A stretch of DNA of 64,000 bases from Sweltsa coloradensis (GCA_024449915.1 JAMZAV010000050.1:62001-126000), one strand, 5' to 3'. Positions 45,348-59,100 are shown, numbered from the stretch's first letter. Translations and numbers: made by a program. The notes: a model not told the origin generated them from the sequence alone.

Positions 45348-46534
45348 AAAAACTGTTTATTCTGTTTTTGCTTTTCCAATCTTGTGATATTCGCAAAACA
45401 TCCTGACAAATATGTCAAATGTGCGAGTATCGTGAAAAGTGCTACTTGGATGTTATATGACAACTCACAGCAGTATCAGATGACAAAGCTTCCCCGTGAA
45501 GATAGGAGTAGCCATTAGCAGATAGAGAGAGGAAGTGAACGTGATATTCAAAAAGTGCGATTTTTATGAGAAATAATATAACGAATGTGTCCTGAAATGT
45601 CATCACGATCGGGTAGCCGTTTTACCGGTAAGTAGCAAACTAAACCACATTTTTTTAAAGCCTCAGTGATCTTTTTCTCCAGCTAGTATAATAATGTATT
45701 CGCACGCCACGCTTATTCAAAACCAGTAGTGTAAGAACACCAACACAGTATTTTGAAAAGTTTAAAATTCTTTCAGATTAGTTATTTGATTGATGTTTGG
45801 TGATATTTCTATATTAATTCATATTTTCATTTGTGATACGAGTGGGCACGAGATACAGTATTAAAGTTATAATGTAACTTAGTGATTAAGGTCATAGTTC
45901 CCTTTACTGGGTAAGATTTATATTGAAGGTCAAATAATTATTTTTAAATGAGAGGTGACTTTTCGGTACTTTTTGGCCAACTTCCATATTTCCGAATGTT
46001 TATTTGATGGCACAACTTATTTCTGCGCTCAACCCCTTTGAACCATTTTTGTCCCAACCACAAAGAACATATGTCTGATTATTTCTGCCAGAATTCAATC
46101 TCCTGTCATAAAACTCAAATATTATGTTATTACAGTCCACTTGGCTATTGTAGGAAACATTGCAATTTCGTTGGTGTGAATTTCTAATGCACGGCCTCAG
46201 ATTTCATTTTACACTCATTTTGATGCAATATTTGAGTTCCCGATGGTCGATTTAGTGGTAAAAATTGTTGTCACATGCCACAATTTCATAGAAATGTTAA
46301 GATGTATTTATAATGTAGACGCCATTTTTTAAGATGGCCGCCAAAATTGAATGGATTTTTGGCTCCCGGTTTCTAAATGACTACTTGGGTGTCTAGTACA
46401 CGCGCACACTGTACCAAAAAGTTCACAATAGTTTCTTACTTGGGAACTGTGTACTTACAAGTATAACAGGATCCGGCTTGGAGTTGAGTGGTGTGATGTC
46501 TACAGCAGAAGATCTTCAGCTTCTGTCAATGACA

Positions 46535-46836
46535 CAGGAACTTTCTTGACTGTCAACGACGCATGCACTTTATTTATCAGTTACGAATGAACTTTCTTAT
46601 CAAAGACGCAGGAACTTTCTTGACTTCCAACGACGCAGGAACTTTCTTGACTATCATCGACGCAGGAACTTACTTGGTTGACAACGACGCATGAATTTTC
46701 TTGAATTATAACGACGCAAAAACTTTCTTGACTATCATCGACGAAAGATCTTTCTCGACTGTCAACTACGAGTTAAGTAACAGTCTCGCCTATCAACGAC
46801 GCATTAAGTAACAGTATCGCCTATCAACGACGCGTG
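46535..46836. repeat. Degenerate tandem repeat, about 30-bp unit
   Basis: Around nine units of the form CGACGCAGGAACTTTCTTGACTATCA with substitutions and short indels; the last two units share GTAACAG-TCGCCTATCAACGACGC. Unit divergence shows an old array. Confidence 0.8.
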
Positions 46837-47387
46837 TTACGAGTCCCCTCTTAGCTGATGGCTGACTCTCACAGTCATCTGGTCGCGGCGCATCCTCCGT
46901 CGACAACAGAAGCGATGAAAGTTGGAGAAGCCAAGGGGAACTGAGAGATGCCCAAGGAAGGGGGAACCACCATCGCTTTCACTGACTCGCCTACCTCGCT
47001 TGACCCACCGGACACAGCTACCCACCGTCTTACTCATATCCACCGCGTAATATTAAAACTAACTGCTTCTAGCCCCTGAGCAGTGAGCAACATGTATTGC
47101 CCCGGTGCAGCGATCACGTGACAAACTTACGTGAAAGCAAGTAAAAGTATTTACTGGGATTCCGAGTAGCGGTGTTTTGCATATAACCTATTTGCACGTG
47201 TTTCACGGTCGGCTACACGTGCACGATTTTCTTGAACTCTAAGTTCAAGTTCAACTCACAGATATTTGCAGCGTTGAGAAGGTTGTAATTATATTGACTT
47301 GACTACCTGTGTGATATAACTCACTGCAACATATTCAAGTTGTAAATTTTTATGGATTCTAATTTAGTTGCCTTCCAAGGTGGCACA

Positions 47388-47550
47388 TACGATTAGGGCG
47401 CTGGTCTGAAGCGTGTGGCTCTACGAGGACGTGGGTTCGAATCCCGCAACCCATGGTTAATTTGAAACCGTTCGTCATCGTCATCTATCACCACTCATCG
47501 TCTCGAATAGCCTTCATCGTTATCATAAAGTACATGAACGTTTATAAAGA
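47388..47550 (+). repeat. tRNA-derived SINE, plus copy
   Basis: GGTGGCACATACGATTAGGGCGC (A-box region), then GGACGTGGGTTCGAATCCC (B box), then a unique part with CACCACTCATCGTCTCGAATAGCC. Matches the minus copy at 40955-41115. The 3' side does not pair with the 5' end as an acceptor stem, so it is not called a tRNA gene. Confidence 0.75.
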
Positions 47551-48082
47551 ATCAATCTATGACATCCAGTAGGTGTTATCATTATTTTTATATTAATTCA
47601 AAATTCGCAAAATCAATTTTGGTCAACTTCTGGAATGTTTTTTAAGTGTACAGATTTTTCAAACACAATTTTCATAGTGGATATCAACGTTTAAATCAAT
47701 GTGAACGCGCTGGTTAAATTTGGTAAATCGTAAGATAAGCAGTATGATGGGAATTTCTTAAATTGATATCCGTGTTTTGAATTACCTATTTTTTCACGTT
47801 TTCTACTTATTCTTTGCAAGCACGTGTGGAAATCAATAGAAAAGTACTTTGTTTACATTCATACAAAATTTGGTAATGATATTACCAACCGTTCAGCGAA
47901 AGCATCAACACCTAAATGCTCGCATTTGAGTATTTGAATAGCACTAACTGATTTAGGATACAAATTTCATAGTTTAGTTTTACGTATTTATAAAATAGAA
48001 CACGAGGAGTATAGAAATTTAATTTAATATTCAAATAATGCACTTTGGATTTACTTAAGAGTGTTTTAAATAATTGCATAGA

Positions 48083-48530
48083 CTAGGACGCTTTTTTCAG
48101 TTGCGTTGATGGATAAGGTTTTATGGTTGAATATTTCTATAAGAAATATTTGTTCAATTTTATTATTTTATTATATATTATTGAATTATTTAACATATTT
48201 AAGTTCAGTGATTTCAAACGTTCCTCTAAAGTTTCATCAAGATCGGTGTAGTAGTATGCCCGGTCGCGGGCCAAATATCACGAAAATATCGCATCAAAAA
48301 TTTGGGGGAAAAAATAGTAAAAGTTAGATATTCATGAGAAATATTTTTTCGTTTGTACCAAAAAACTTTGCAGATCAAAGTTCAGAGATATCGAAGGCCC
48401 CCTACAATTTTTATCAAAATCGCACACTGTGCCGTTTGTCCGGTAGAGAGCAAACAAATAGACAAAAAACAGCCGGGCTATTTTTCTCAGGGTAAGTGAA
48501 ATTGAAGTCTTCGCTTCGCTCATTCAATTA
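48083..48530 (+). repeat. Unclassified repeat family A, copy 3 (shorter)
   Basis: Starts CTAGGACGCTTTTTTCAGTTGCGTTGATGGAT-like, keeps TCAGAGATATCGAAGGCCCC and GTGCCGTTTGTCCGGTAG, and ends GAAGTCTTCGCTTCGCTCATTC. It lacks the internal duplication and the A-rich expansion of copies 1 and 2. Confidence 0.8.
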
Positions 48531-49230
48531 CATTTAACCAATACTTGATAGGTGTTTTCCCATGTCTCTTGTTTGTGTCATGTTTATTAAATTTGTGGTT
48601 TGATCATTATCTGAAAAAACTTTCAATATATTTTTATTGTTGCGCATACAAATGATGTTGCAAAAATAATAAACCCATAGTAGATGTAAATGTTCAGATT
48701 TACATTTATTGTATTTTAAAGTTCACATAATATAGGGTACTATAGTTTTATTTATTATACTGAAAAAGTTGAGAGAATGTATCCTTTGGTGGAATATTGG
48801 CATTTTTTTCCTCTCCTTTAGACTAGGCCATCCTAAAATAAACTGACTAACTTTCGGCCCTAGGGCTGCCCAAAGGGTGTTAGAAATCCATAATTTTGCT
48901 GATAAGTAGAAGAATGACGTAATATGTGAACATCATTTTCTAGAAATTTCACTCTCTTTGTCATCAAGTCCATTATTAAAAAACTCTGACGGTAACTTTA
49001 CCGCACATGTCCAAAGTGGGGAAAACTCCGCTTAGTTTTGATTTGTTCCTCACTTGATATGGGCCCAAAAAACTTTCCGATTTGTATTTGTTTTGAGTAT
49101 TGAGCGTCAATATTCGCTATCATATAGTGGTATTAAGCACTGTCATCAAGCGGGGGACAGTTGCATGTGCCAAACGAAGACTTCAATAATTTCGCTTCAA
49201 CCAGAGAAAAATAGGTTGTTTGTGATTGTT

Positions 49231-50357
49231 GGTGACAAATGCTTTCATTTGATACTAAACATGACAAATTTATCTTCACTTTGAAATTTTTGGACCAATC
49301 AATACTTAATTTATTAATCAATTCATAGTTAAATACTCATAACTCAGCCTGGAGCCAGTGATTTTCGAAATTCTTGTTACAAAATCTTTAAGATTGATAT
49401 AAACAAGTCAAATGATGCATTTTTCTACGTCACACAACATGTTTCTGTAACTTTTCAATTTAAGAAAATTTGTTAATTTGTGTAAGATATTATATTGTAA
49501 TTACTATTATTGAAAAATGAAAATTGAAAATTGATAGATTAATTATAGTGACCAGCTCTTTTGTTTACACTGTGTTATCATAAGTTAGAATAAATTTTTC
49601 TTTAAAGTTGATCTTTTGGTTCAAAAACTAAAAAATCACGAAATCAACATATTTAACTAAAACATACATATATTTGTTCAATGCATTTTTTTCTAATGTT
49701 GGTGAAAAATGCTTTCAATTGATACCAAACACTACAAATTTGTCTTCACTTTGAAATTTTAGGACTAAATTAACTAATTAATGTTTATTAATCAATTAAT
49801 AGTTTCATACTAGACACTTAGCTTGGAGCCAGTTATTTTCGAATTTATTATTACAAAATCTTTAAGATTGCGAAAATGTTAAGTTGGTATCATATTTTGT
49901 ACCACAGTTAGACATCTTTACGCTATATTGTAATTTGTGTTAAATATATTGTAATTACTATTATTGAAAATTTAAAAATGATATATAAATGATAGTAACC
50001 AGCTCTTTTGTGAACACTGTGACATCATTGGCTAGAAGAAACTTTACTTTAACGTTGATCTTTTGGTTCATAAACTAAAAAATCAGCAAAATCAACATAT
50101 TTAACTATAACGTATGTCAATATATTTTTTCACTGTATTTTGTTTCTTTATTTTGGCAAAAAATGCTCTTAATGAATACCAAACATGACTTATTTATTGA
50201 CACTTTGAAATTCGTGTCACTTAATTACGAATTAATTTTAATTAATTAATTAATAGTTCTAAAAACCCATCGTGGAGCCAGTTATTTTCAAATTTATCAT
50301 TACAAAATCTACATAATTGCAAATTTTTGTGCTGGTATCACATTTTGCACTAAAGTT
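49231..50357. repeat. Three diverged tandem units of about 460 bp
   Basis: Units start near 49231, 49701 and 50155. Shared blocks include AATGCTTTCA-TTGATAC, CACTTTGAAATT, GGAGCCAGTTATTTTC, TACAAAATCTTTAAGATTG, ACCAGCTCTTTTGT and GATCTTTTGGTTCA. The third unit is truncated near 50357, where composition changes abruptly. The array is AT-rich with no conserved reading frame. Confidence 0.8.
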
Positions 50358-52559
50358 GTGTTTGAGAAGACACCTTGATCGCACTGACAGAGTGACCGGT
50401 CAGCCAACGGAATGAGGACTAGGCCTAGTTCTCTCTGCCCACCTAGTTCTAGCACCGGCCGACAGATAGCGCCACTCACTAGACGGGAGTTTCTAATAAT
50501 AATAACACTCTCGCTCTTCTATTAACAGCAGTTTTATTATCAGCACAACAGCAACAATAGAAATACTCATCCACAAGGTGCTATCAAACAAAGTGTGATT
50601 GCTTTCTATTTCATGAACGTCGCGCTACTTCTCATGCGCATTGCTTGTTGCATTGTTCACGTTCAAGTGAAAGCAATCGATGCAAATATAGCTTGTAAAA
50701 GTAACAATACTTATGAGATTACAGTTGGCACAAGGAACATACATAGCGATAGTTAATCATCATGCTGCACATTGAAATTAACAGTCTTGGATTATATAAT
50801 ACAATCTTTACATTATTCTACTCAAGTGAAGACCTTTCTAATTAACTCATCTAGAGTTGGTAACGTATTCACCGAACTTGATCGTCCTCGAAATATTTGA
50901 ACAATTAATAATATATACATTTTCGAGAACCATTTGACATAAAATTAAACTATATTTAAATGCTTCAAATAATGTAAAGAAATATGTACACATTGTTAAA
51001 TTAAATCCACAGTTTAGGTATTAATTAAAATGTATAGTACCTACGCCTGTTTTCAAACAACAAGGAATACATTGTAGTATGTCAACTTATAGTATGTACA
51101 AAATCTGTTTTAAAATGTAACTTAAAACAAATTCAATATTGAAAGGAATCTTTAATATTGAAGAAAATCTAACGAACTAATGCTGCGAATACCCACGCTT
51201 CAAACATGCTTCAAACATAGACAATCAATACAGGGCGTCAGTGCTAGTAGCTGTAATACACCTATAGGTTATACAAGTCAAGAATGTATTATACTATAAA
51301 GAACGTACCCTATTGGTCTGGTCGTGTGGCTAACTATACTATCAGCACTCAAATGTGTCCAGGATGTGTATTAAAGGCTTGTGTCTACAGATCTTTCTAG
51401 CCAGATAATGTGCTCCATATTATAATTCATATATTGGCATAGTCCGATACAAAAGTCTTGCATTGAAGTGGACAAGTGGAATGTGCCGTAATGTAAAATA
51501 TTTAGCGTAAAGTAAACATCAAAGAAAGGCATGTGTAGTGAATGGTACATAGGAAAGCATATAGTAGAGTAGGAAAAAGCAAACCTTAAAAAGGGTTTGA
51601 TGAAATATAACCTTAAGCTTAAGAATAAGTAACGCGAACTATAGGATTTAACGGTTGGCCGTTCAAGTAAAACAAATCTTAATCTTATTATCCCTTTATG
51701 TTACAAGGTTAATGAGGAAATACGTCTTTCACACAGAAACTATAACCTTGTCATCTCGGGTAGGTATATTAAACAATGTACAGAAAATGGAGAAGTGCTC
51801 CTTAACATGCCACAATTCCCTTAATAATTGCATCTTTCCCAAAATCGGTCTAGTATTCTCACGAGGGAGCTTTGGTCATTTCAGAATTTTACCATATTTG
51901 ATAGAATCGTCCTTCGTATTTTTTTAGTTAATACATTATACACATTTTTATATCCTTCATCAAATATAGTTATATACATATATACATCTTTCTCTATGTA
52001 AACAATTCCTGCTACAAATAATGTTCATCTTATAGAAGAACGTCAACCCAGAATGCACAACGTTCAGAATTATCTCTTGTCATCAGTTTCTCTTACCCTC
52101 AAACAGTAGTGTAAGTGGGGCGGTTTGAGCCGGATTACATGCCAATACTTACACAGTACCGGCGATGGTAACACCCCAAGTGACTCTCACGGATTTCCAA
52201 TAATTCTGCCCACAAACCAAGCAATTGAGCTTCAATAAATCCCTTTAAATGCACTCACCATACGAAGTGGTGATAATAGAGCAATTATTGTGTAAGGCCC
52301 AGTTCCCACAGATTCAGAAGGGTCAGTCTTAAGGGGCGTTAGAAATTCCGTGCAAATCGTTGTTGAAGTAGTCGGTAGGAAAAGTTTATAATATAAGACT
52401 GTTATTCGAGCTAATAACAATAACAATTCCTATTGACAAACATTAAGATGTCGATAATCCTTTAGACCGAGCAATCAGAGGTCGCTACCTCATTACGATA
52501 CACCAATAAAATAACTAGTTACTCAAGAGTATTGGATTCGTTGTTGCAATGGCAATTAC

Positions 52560-52880
52560 TCGTGACTTTGTGGCATCATGATAGTCCCATATACACCAGG
52601 ATGAAGGCAATGTGTTTTAGGTAAATCTCTGTTCGCTCGGCTGACTGGCATCACAGATATTTGAATCTTTGCACAAATCTCACAGAAGCCACAGTCACAC
52701 TTCGCAAAATCCTTTTCGGTAAACGGTAAAAAAATAAATTGATTTTGGATTTTGTTATAAAGTAAGCTACAAAATCGACCATTGTTGCGAATTGTTGCTA
52801 TCTGTTGAACAATAGATAATGATAAACTACGACCGTAGGGTAGTTTCACATATATCGGATACTTCCTGGCCGAGCGAATA
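52560..52880 (-). repeat. Copy of the dispersed repeat at 18630-19290
   Basis: Reverse complement contains GCCAGTCAGCCGAGCGAACAG and ACCTAAAACACATTGCC, parallel to 19140-19200. It lies just downstream of the protease 3 stop codon, so part may be in the 3' UTR. Confidence 0.5.
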
Positions 52881-52929
52881 GGTATTTCCTAAATGCCAAA
52901 CGTATCAGGTGTAACCCCTCGGACATGAG

Positions 52930-53115
52930 TTAGCGCATCGGCGGGCAGACACACTCGTCACCCAGCTTGCTGGCCACCCAGTCCAGATAGTTGACCAGCC
53001 GAGTGTAGATCCCCGGGAAGTTGGGTCTCGCGCACCCTCGGCCCCAGGAGACGATGCCGATCACCTCGAAGTAGCCGTTCTCCACCGCCAGGTGCATAGG
53101 ACCGCCACTGTCGCC
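52930..53115 (-). CDS. Protease 3 exon 6 (GDSGGP to stop)
   Basis: 62 codons including TAA at 52930-52932, after acceptor gttgttgcttgcag. Encodes [28 protein letters not shown] and a tail DECVCPPMR. It lacks the intron that splits this region in proteases 1 and 2. Confidence 0.95.
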   Translation of the reverse strand, partial: GDSGGPMHLAVENGYFEVIGIVSWGRGCARPNFPGIYTRLVNYLDWVASKLGDECVCPPMR

Positions 53116-56100
53116 CTGCAAGCAACAACAGTGTTACGCAGGCTCAGTACCAGGAGAGCAGGACCAAGGAACAATATTGGAGCAGGTGCAGTGCAGCGAC
53201 GCAACTCCTAAGATTTAGAAACATGTAGTGGCAGTTCTAGCATTCTGCTAGAGCAGGGATGGGGCAAAGGTGTCATCAAGTTTTCTCCTACCGACGGTGG
53301 TGCACTCTAACATTGAATATCAAAACTTCTTCAACCAGCCTCGTTACTCACTGGACAAGCGAAATTATTTAACTTCCAGTATCACGAAGTAATTTCTTGA
53401 TTTGACTGACTCTGTTATTTAAACAAGAATACTTAAAATGCAGTTTTAATACAGAGGGGATTCGTACACCATTTACAAAGTGCCGTGTGTTTAAAATACC
53501 TAATTTTCCCCTCCCTCCCCATTATAACAGTTTTCAAACTCATTTTACATTTCACAGAGACTGGGTGACACGTCAAAAACGCCAAAACTCATCCAATGCG
53601 GCTTGGCTGCGGCATCCTAACGGGCTCCTAAATCAAGTCAATTTGTTTATTTGCTTATTCAAGAAGAGGTGAGGCCGCATTGGCGACGAGCAACATTTTC
53701 TTTGCTTCTCCAAATTAGCCACTGTCTAAAGCTCCGAATCTTAAGCATTCGCGTAAATGATATGCTAAGCTGATCCCTGGCTGCCCGCTGGCTTGGAATA
53801 CCTAACACCACAAAACAAACACAGACAGTGATTTTCATCCCGTCACGTTCTGCTCAGATTCTAAGTTAAAAGCTCTGGCAAAAAGGGGTGGGGGGAGGGG
53901 GGGGATTTATATCATTATGGAATCCATTAGGCAGGATCTTACTCGTCACGGATCTAAATGGCTCCACGATGAATATTAACTCCAACGTCTGTGCGGATAA
54001 ATAAAACTTGACAGGGCTTTTTTGCAATTGAGAAGTTTGGTGTACGTATTCCATTCCAGTAAACTAATAGTTACGTCTTCTTGGATAGTAAATTACCGAA
54101 TACTTAAAAGCTAATCCATATCAAAACTATACGTAATAGTATTCCAGTACCTACCGGTATAAAAAAAAACAGCAAACTAGGCCTATTCTGCTCCATGTTT
54201 GCCATCACATCCCATCTTCTCGGCACGGATTCATCTAACCTTGCGTTTTTTAACGAACTATTATAAACGAGTATATCAACATCAACGTGCATATGGCATT
54301 TCGGTCTCATTCGCAAATTAATACATTTTTTGTTGTGATAGTACAAATTGAAGGTTGCGCTACATTTACTATACGCTCACTACGCTCCTCCAAATGGCAA
54401 CATGTTTCATATGCTCTCATCACGCAAGTGTATTTATAACTTTGCAAGGAGTAAGTACTACACAATATAACCCCCCTCGCTGGGTAATACGTTGTTAATA
54501 CTCGCCTGGCATGCGTCTTTCTTGCCGGTGGGGAATCCCGCGCAGATCATGTTGTCCGTGATCCTGGACGCCACGTATCCCGTCTTCCTGCAATCCTCCA
54601 TGGTCATGATGGGCACCGCGACCTTCCTCAGCACGTCCGAGGTCGGTTTCTTCTCCTCCACCCTCCCCCATCCGGCCACCACAGCCATCAGGCCAGAGTA
54701 TTCCTGCAAGGTGTGGAACAAATTAGTCTTACCCCATCTGTGTTTCATACAAATCCAACAAAAATTTGGCAAAAAAAGGCAATACAATATTCCCCGGCCA
54801 GCAACACACCGCCTAGACTGACTCGTAAACATTCTCCGATAGCAACAGGTGGTGGTGACGTCATCCTCTACCTACCTTGATGTCACGCTGTTCCCGGGGT
54901 AGACAGGCGGTGCGGACACTCTCGCCCAGCTCAACCGGCGAGTCCAGTTCGAGGACAGCAATGTCGTTGTTGAAGGTTAAGATGCTGAAGTTGGTGTGAA
55001 CCTTGGCGGAGATGACTCGCTTCACCACGGTAACGCTCTCTGCGGTGATGGACCGGTCGTGGTCGCCCAGAGTCACCTTGATGTCGCTCAGCGTGAACCT
55101 GCGCAACAGACAACACACTTGTAGGCTCTAGCTTCGGTATAGCTGAAGATTTTCTGACCAGACGTAGAAAATAATGTACCATCGTAAGATAGCTTCGCTA
55201 TGATACGATCTGTAGAGTTTGATTCAAATGGCACTGACTAGACATCAGTTTGAACAACTGTTGTCTATGATATAATGTGGAACCTGTAAAATGTTGTAGT
55301 TAATTAAATAATACTGCCAACAAATAAATAAATAAACAGAACTTTTTTCTGAAAAAATATCACAAGAGAACAATGAATCTGTGGGCGAGTTTGTCGGCGA
55401 GAGCCTAAAGGAACTCGGAGCGGAGAGTAAATATTTTAGTTAACTTGACAATAAAACATTTATCAAATTGAGTTAAGCCCCGAGTCCAGAAACATAACCA
55501 CTTTTCTTACCCACAAAGGCCTATATCAATACAAAAGGCTTATTTTTGGAATCAGCAGTGCACCACTTTTCATGCTGATGATGAGTGGCAAATCAAATCG
55601 ACAAATATCGGTTTCAAACGCTCGACTGCCAGATTTTTCTGGTGAGTAGGTTAATTCTTTAATTGTGGGTTTAATATCTCGTAAAAGAAAGGAATGAGGT
55701 ACCACAGATAATTATCTGTGGAGGTACGTACTATAAAATATAGAAGATCTACCCATTTTTCCGTAGCAAGGAAGGTGGATGGAAATACGTGAGAATTACT
55801 CTATCCCTGAAGTCCGCTCTAAGACTAAGATACTACGTGAAACATGTCTGACCCCTCTATGCAGTGCGCAGCCGTGAGCACGTGGCGACGCGTGATGAGC
55901 GCAGCGCCGCAGTAGAAGCGGCCTCGTCGGCTGAGACTCGCCAACCAGGGGAACTCGTTGACTCGGGAGATGTTGCCTCCCACGATCCGGTGTCTTCGGT
56001 TCGGCACACCGCACACTGTGGACAAAACAACAACAATAGCTTGAGACACACAGGGCAACTTCAGCAGGGGCTTGTGACATTAGAACACCGGTACTCGTTC

Positions 56101-59100
56101 AGTAACGTAACAGTTGCTAGCACTTGACATAATATATTATTTTGTATGTTTAAAAAAAAAAAAAAAAACGCCCAAACAATGTTACACTGTTACTGCCAAT
56201 CAATGGTACCAATATAATAAAAGCAAACATTTGAAGTACATTTACTTACATAAAGAGAGTGAATTGTATGTCATTCTGATCAGATTCGTTCAGCCTCATC
56301 AAAAGGAGATAACCTTATATCAATAATATATAATTTTATATCATCCTTGTGGTGGGGTACCTCAAGGGTCCATTGTAGGGGGGTCCCTTTTTATTTTTGT
56401 GAAAAGTTGTCCAAATCATCAATGTGCATAAATGGTGCGAAAATCTGATATTATTCACAAACAAAGTGATTTTAGAATGTTACATTGTATCAGTAAAAGT
56501 AGAGCAAATAAATATGGAAGACACAGTATGCTGGAGTATAAATTATAATAGAAAAATTGTTAAGTAACATCACTTGCGTTGCACAAGGATCCGTAAACCA
56601 GGGAGTACTTCCCACTGAATCAACGTGACACTATTACAACACAATTAACACAAAAACAATAATATATAATTATAATATTATGTTGTTAAGAAATTTAACG
56701 TTTTGTCTGTATACTCTGTGGTTAAGTCTGTAAAATTAAGAACATACGTAGTTTCAAGAAAGACTATTTGGCTTACTAACATTTGATACAATTTATGTAT
56801 CATAGCCTTGTTTGTGTTATTTCCTTATCAGTTGTCATAATGAAAAAAAGCTCGTAAAGGGCCTTGACATTAAAACCTCAAGACCTTCAAACCATATTTG
56901 TTTTGTCTTCACTTGAATCCTGAGGATCTGTTTTACACCGGCTACACATAGTATTTTCAGTTTAATTTGACAATTACTCTTACTTTAACCCCTTAAAATA
57001 ACAACCACCATCTTTCACGTCACGTCACAGACCGTGGTGGTCAACGTCTGCGAGTCCTCTTACCGCAGTTGCACGAGTTGCTGGTTTCAGTGGACCCAGT
57101 TCCTGTCGAGACCTCCGTCGTGTCCGTAGTTGTCTCTGGTGGCTGCGTCACCGTGATGACGTCAGAGGGGTCCACGCCACTCGTGAGGTTGTAGTGGACC
57201 TGCACGTTCGAGGAGGGGAGGTTCTGACGCATCCTCTGATCCCTCTGTCGGGGGAAGATACATAGTGAATATGTGATGTCTTTTCTATGTTTTAATCTTG
57301 TAGTTAACAGAACACCACCATTTATGTGTTTAAACTTAATTTATTAGTGCTACCAACAGCAGAGCAAACTCCGCAAGTGTGATTAACACTTGAAAGTTTT
57401 AAAACATGCCGGAATATCATAAACACACAATGTAAACATTAACGGTCCCAGAATTGATCCTTGGGGCACTCCAGACATATTCCGTCATCTATGACAACGC
57501 TTTATAATCGACCTGACAGAGGTTCAGAGTAGTTTATTCATTCGTTAGATGAATTTGGACACACTCACACACAAGGCACTAAATAAACTGCAGGATTTCA
57601 ATGTAGGCTCAAACAGGAATACTACAGTTTGCATGCGAGAAGGGCACTTGATTCAGTACGGAATACTGAAAACCCGACAGTGTTGACTCGAGTGTTAAAC
57701 GTGCAACTCTGATTCGGGAGGTCCCGGTATCAAATCCCGTCGAAACCGGCAATCCTGACTGAAGGTTTTTTACTGTTTTCCTTAGTCGTTAATGCGAATG
57801 CAAGGGATTGAGTCCTCTTAAAGAGCCCTCGAACATATACCCTTCACATCCACAAAACGTCAAGTACCTTGTTAGTTGCGTGAAGAGGGCATGAGTTGAC
57901 CATTGGCAGGTTCCCCCTCCTCAAGGAACTTTATTTTAAACGGCAAATGGTGGGTTATAGAAGTTGAGTTGAGGAACATTCATCCTCGGCACAGCGCTTT
58001 GAATATACCGAGGTAAGGAGCAAAAGAGGGCGCATATTAGAACATGCCAAGGAGACTGATCGATGTGTGCTTAACGACGCAGAAACTGTGCGGTTATTGA
58101 CGTCAAAGTGACATTTTACAAAAGGTTCTATAGCTTCTACATAGCCAAGTAATAGTGTACGTTTAACGTTTTGAAATATGTGAAAGAAACTTTGCAAAGC
58201 GTATGGAGCGTTTTCAGAATTGTTGAGACACTTGAGAGCAGGGACAATTTTCAGAGGCAGAGTGAGCAACAGAAAGAAAACGCAATCTACGTTAGGTGAG
58301 AGAATTACGGAGGGAAAATGAAAACTTACTTTAAAGAAAAAGTTAAACAAAATAAACAGAAACGATCGCATAGTTTTGAGGCACGACGGAATTCTTAAAA
58401 AAATCTGTAATATAATTCCAATGCGAGTGTGAGTGTGAGTGTGAGTGTGAGTGTGAGTGTGAGTGTGAGTGTGAGTGTGAGTGTGAGTGTGAGTGTGAGT
58501 GTGAGTGTGAGTGTGAGTGTGAGTGTGTGTCCTAGTAAAGAGAGCGGAGATTGCACAAGTAAAAGTATACGGTCCATGAAAATGACGTTACTGTGAAGCT
58601 ATTAGAGTATGCTAAACTGTTGATAACAATAGGTGACCTTCTGTAAAAGATTTAATGGTCCTCAAGTGACATAAGTAACAGCATCACCGTGCAGTGAAAG
58701 TTGTTGTTGGGGGTTCTTAAACTTTGTGTAATCTATGACTCATTATTCAAATTGCCATTTGCTTCGAAATACATATTTGTTTAGGTGGAGATGAACCAGA
58801 ACTTGCAGCGTTGTTGGAGAAATGGAGATAATATCTGTGGCATGTACAAACACAGCATAGTTCAAAGAAAAACAATGTTTATAAAATAAGGTTGAATGAC
58901 TTCTGTCTCTACCTACTCGGTTACAACAAGTACGAACTATCAGTAGCAGGCATCAGTATTAATATTTACTGGCGGCTTTGTTAATATGACAACTCCAAAG
59001 CCACGGTAAACTTAGGTGTTTTACTCCGTGTATTGGTTGAGTAGAGTTTAATTAACTTTAGAAGTTAAAACACTCAACACGAATCAGAAATAATTGAAAT

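Larger units (their letters stand above)
41534..52929. other. Repeat-rich spacer between protease 2 and protease 3
   Basis: 11.4 kb. SINE copies lie at 42930-43120, 43752-43928, 44372-44515 and 47388-47550; family A repeats at 44551-45347 and 48083-48530; degenerate tandem repeats at 46535-46836; and a three-unit array at 49231-50357. 46837-47043 is a GC-rich minus-strand frame (68 codons) that could be an upstream exon or promoter region of protease 2, but nothing proves it. No confirmed exon in the spacer. Confidence 0.5.

Noticed and set aside
46535..46836. CRISPR-like array (also 17777-17925)
   Set aside because: Units are contiguous without unique spacers and lie in eukaryotic, intron-containing DNA.
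47388..47550. Functional tRNA genes at the tRNA-like segments (also 19670, 43752, 57695, 59210, 60433, 62588)
   Set aside because: A and B boxes are present, but 5' and 3' ends do not form an acceptor stem, and copies carry shared non-tRNA tails, so they are SINEs or fragments.
58395..58577. Thr-Leu repeat protein
   Set aside because: Pure translation of the (GAGTGT)n array.
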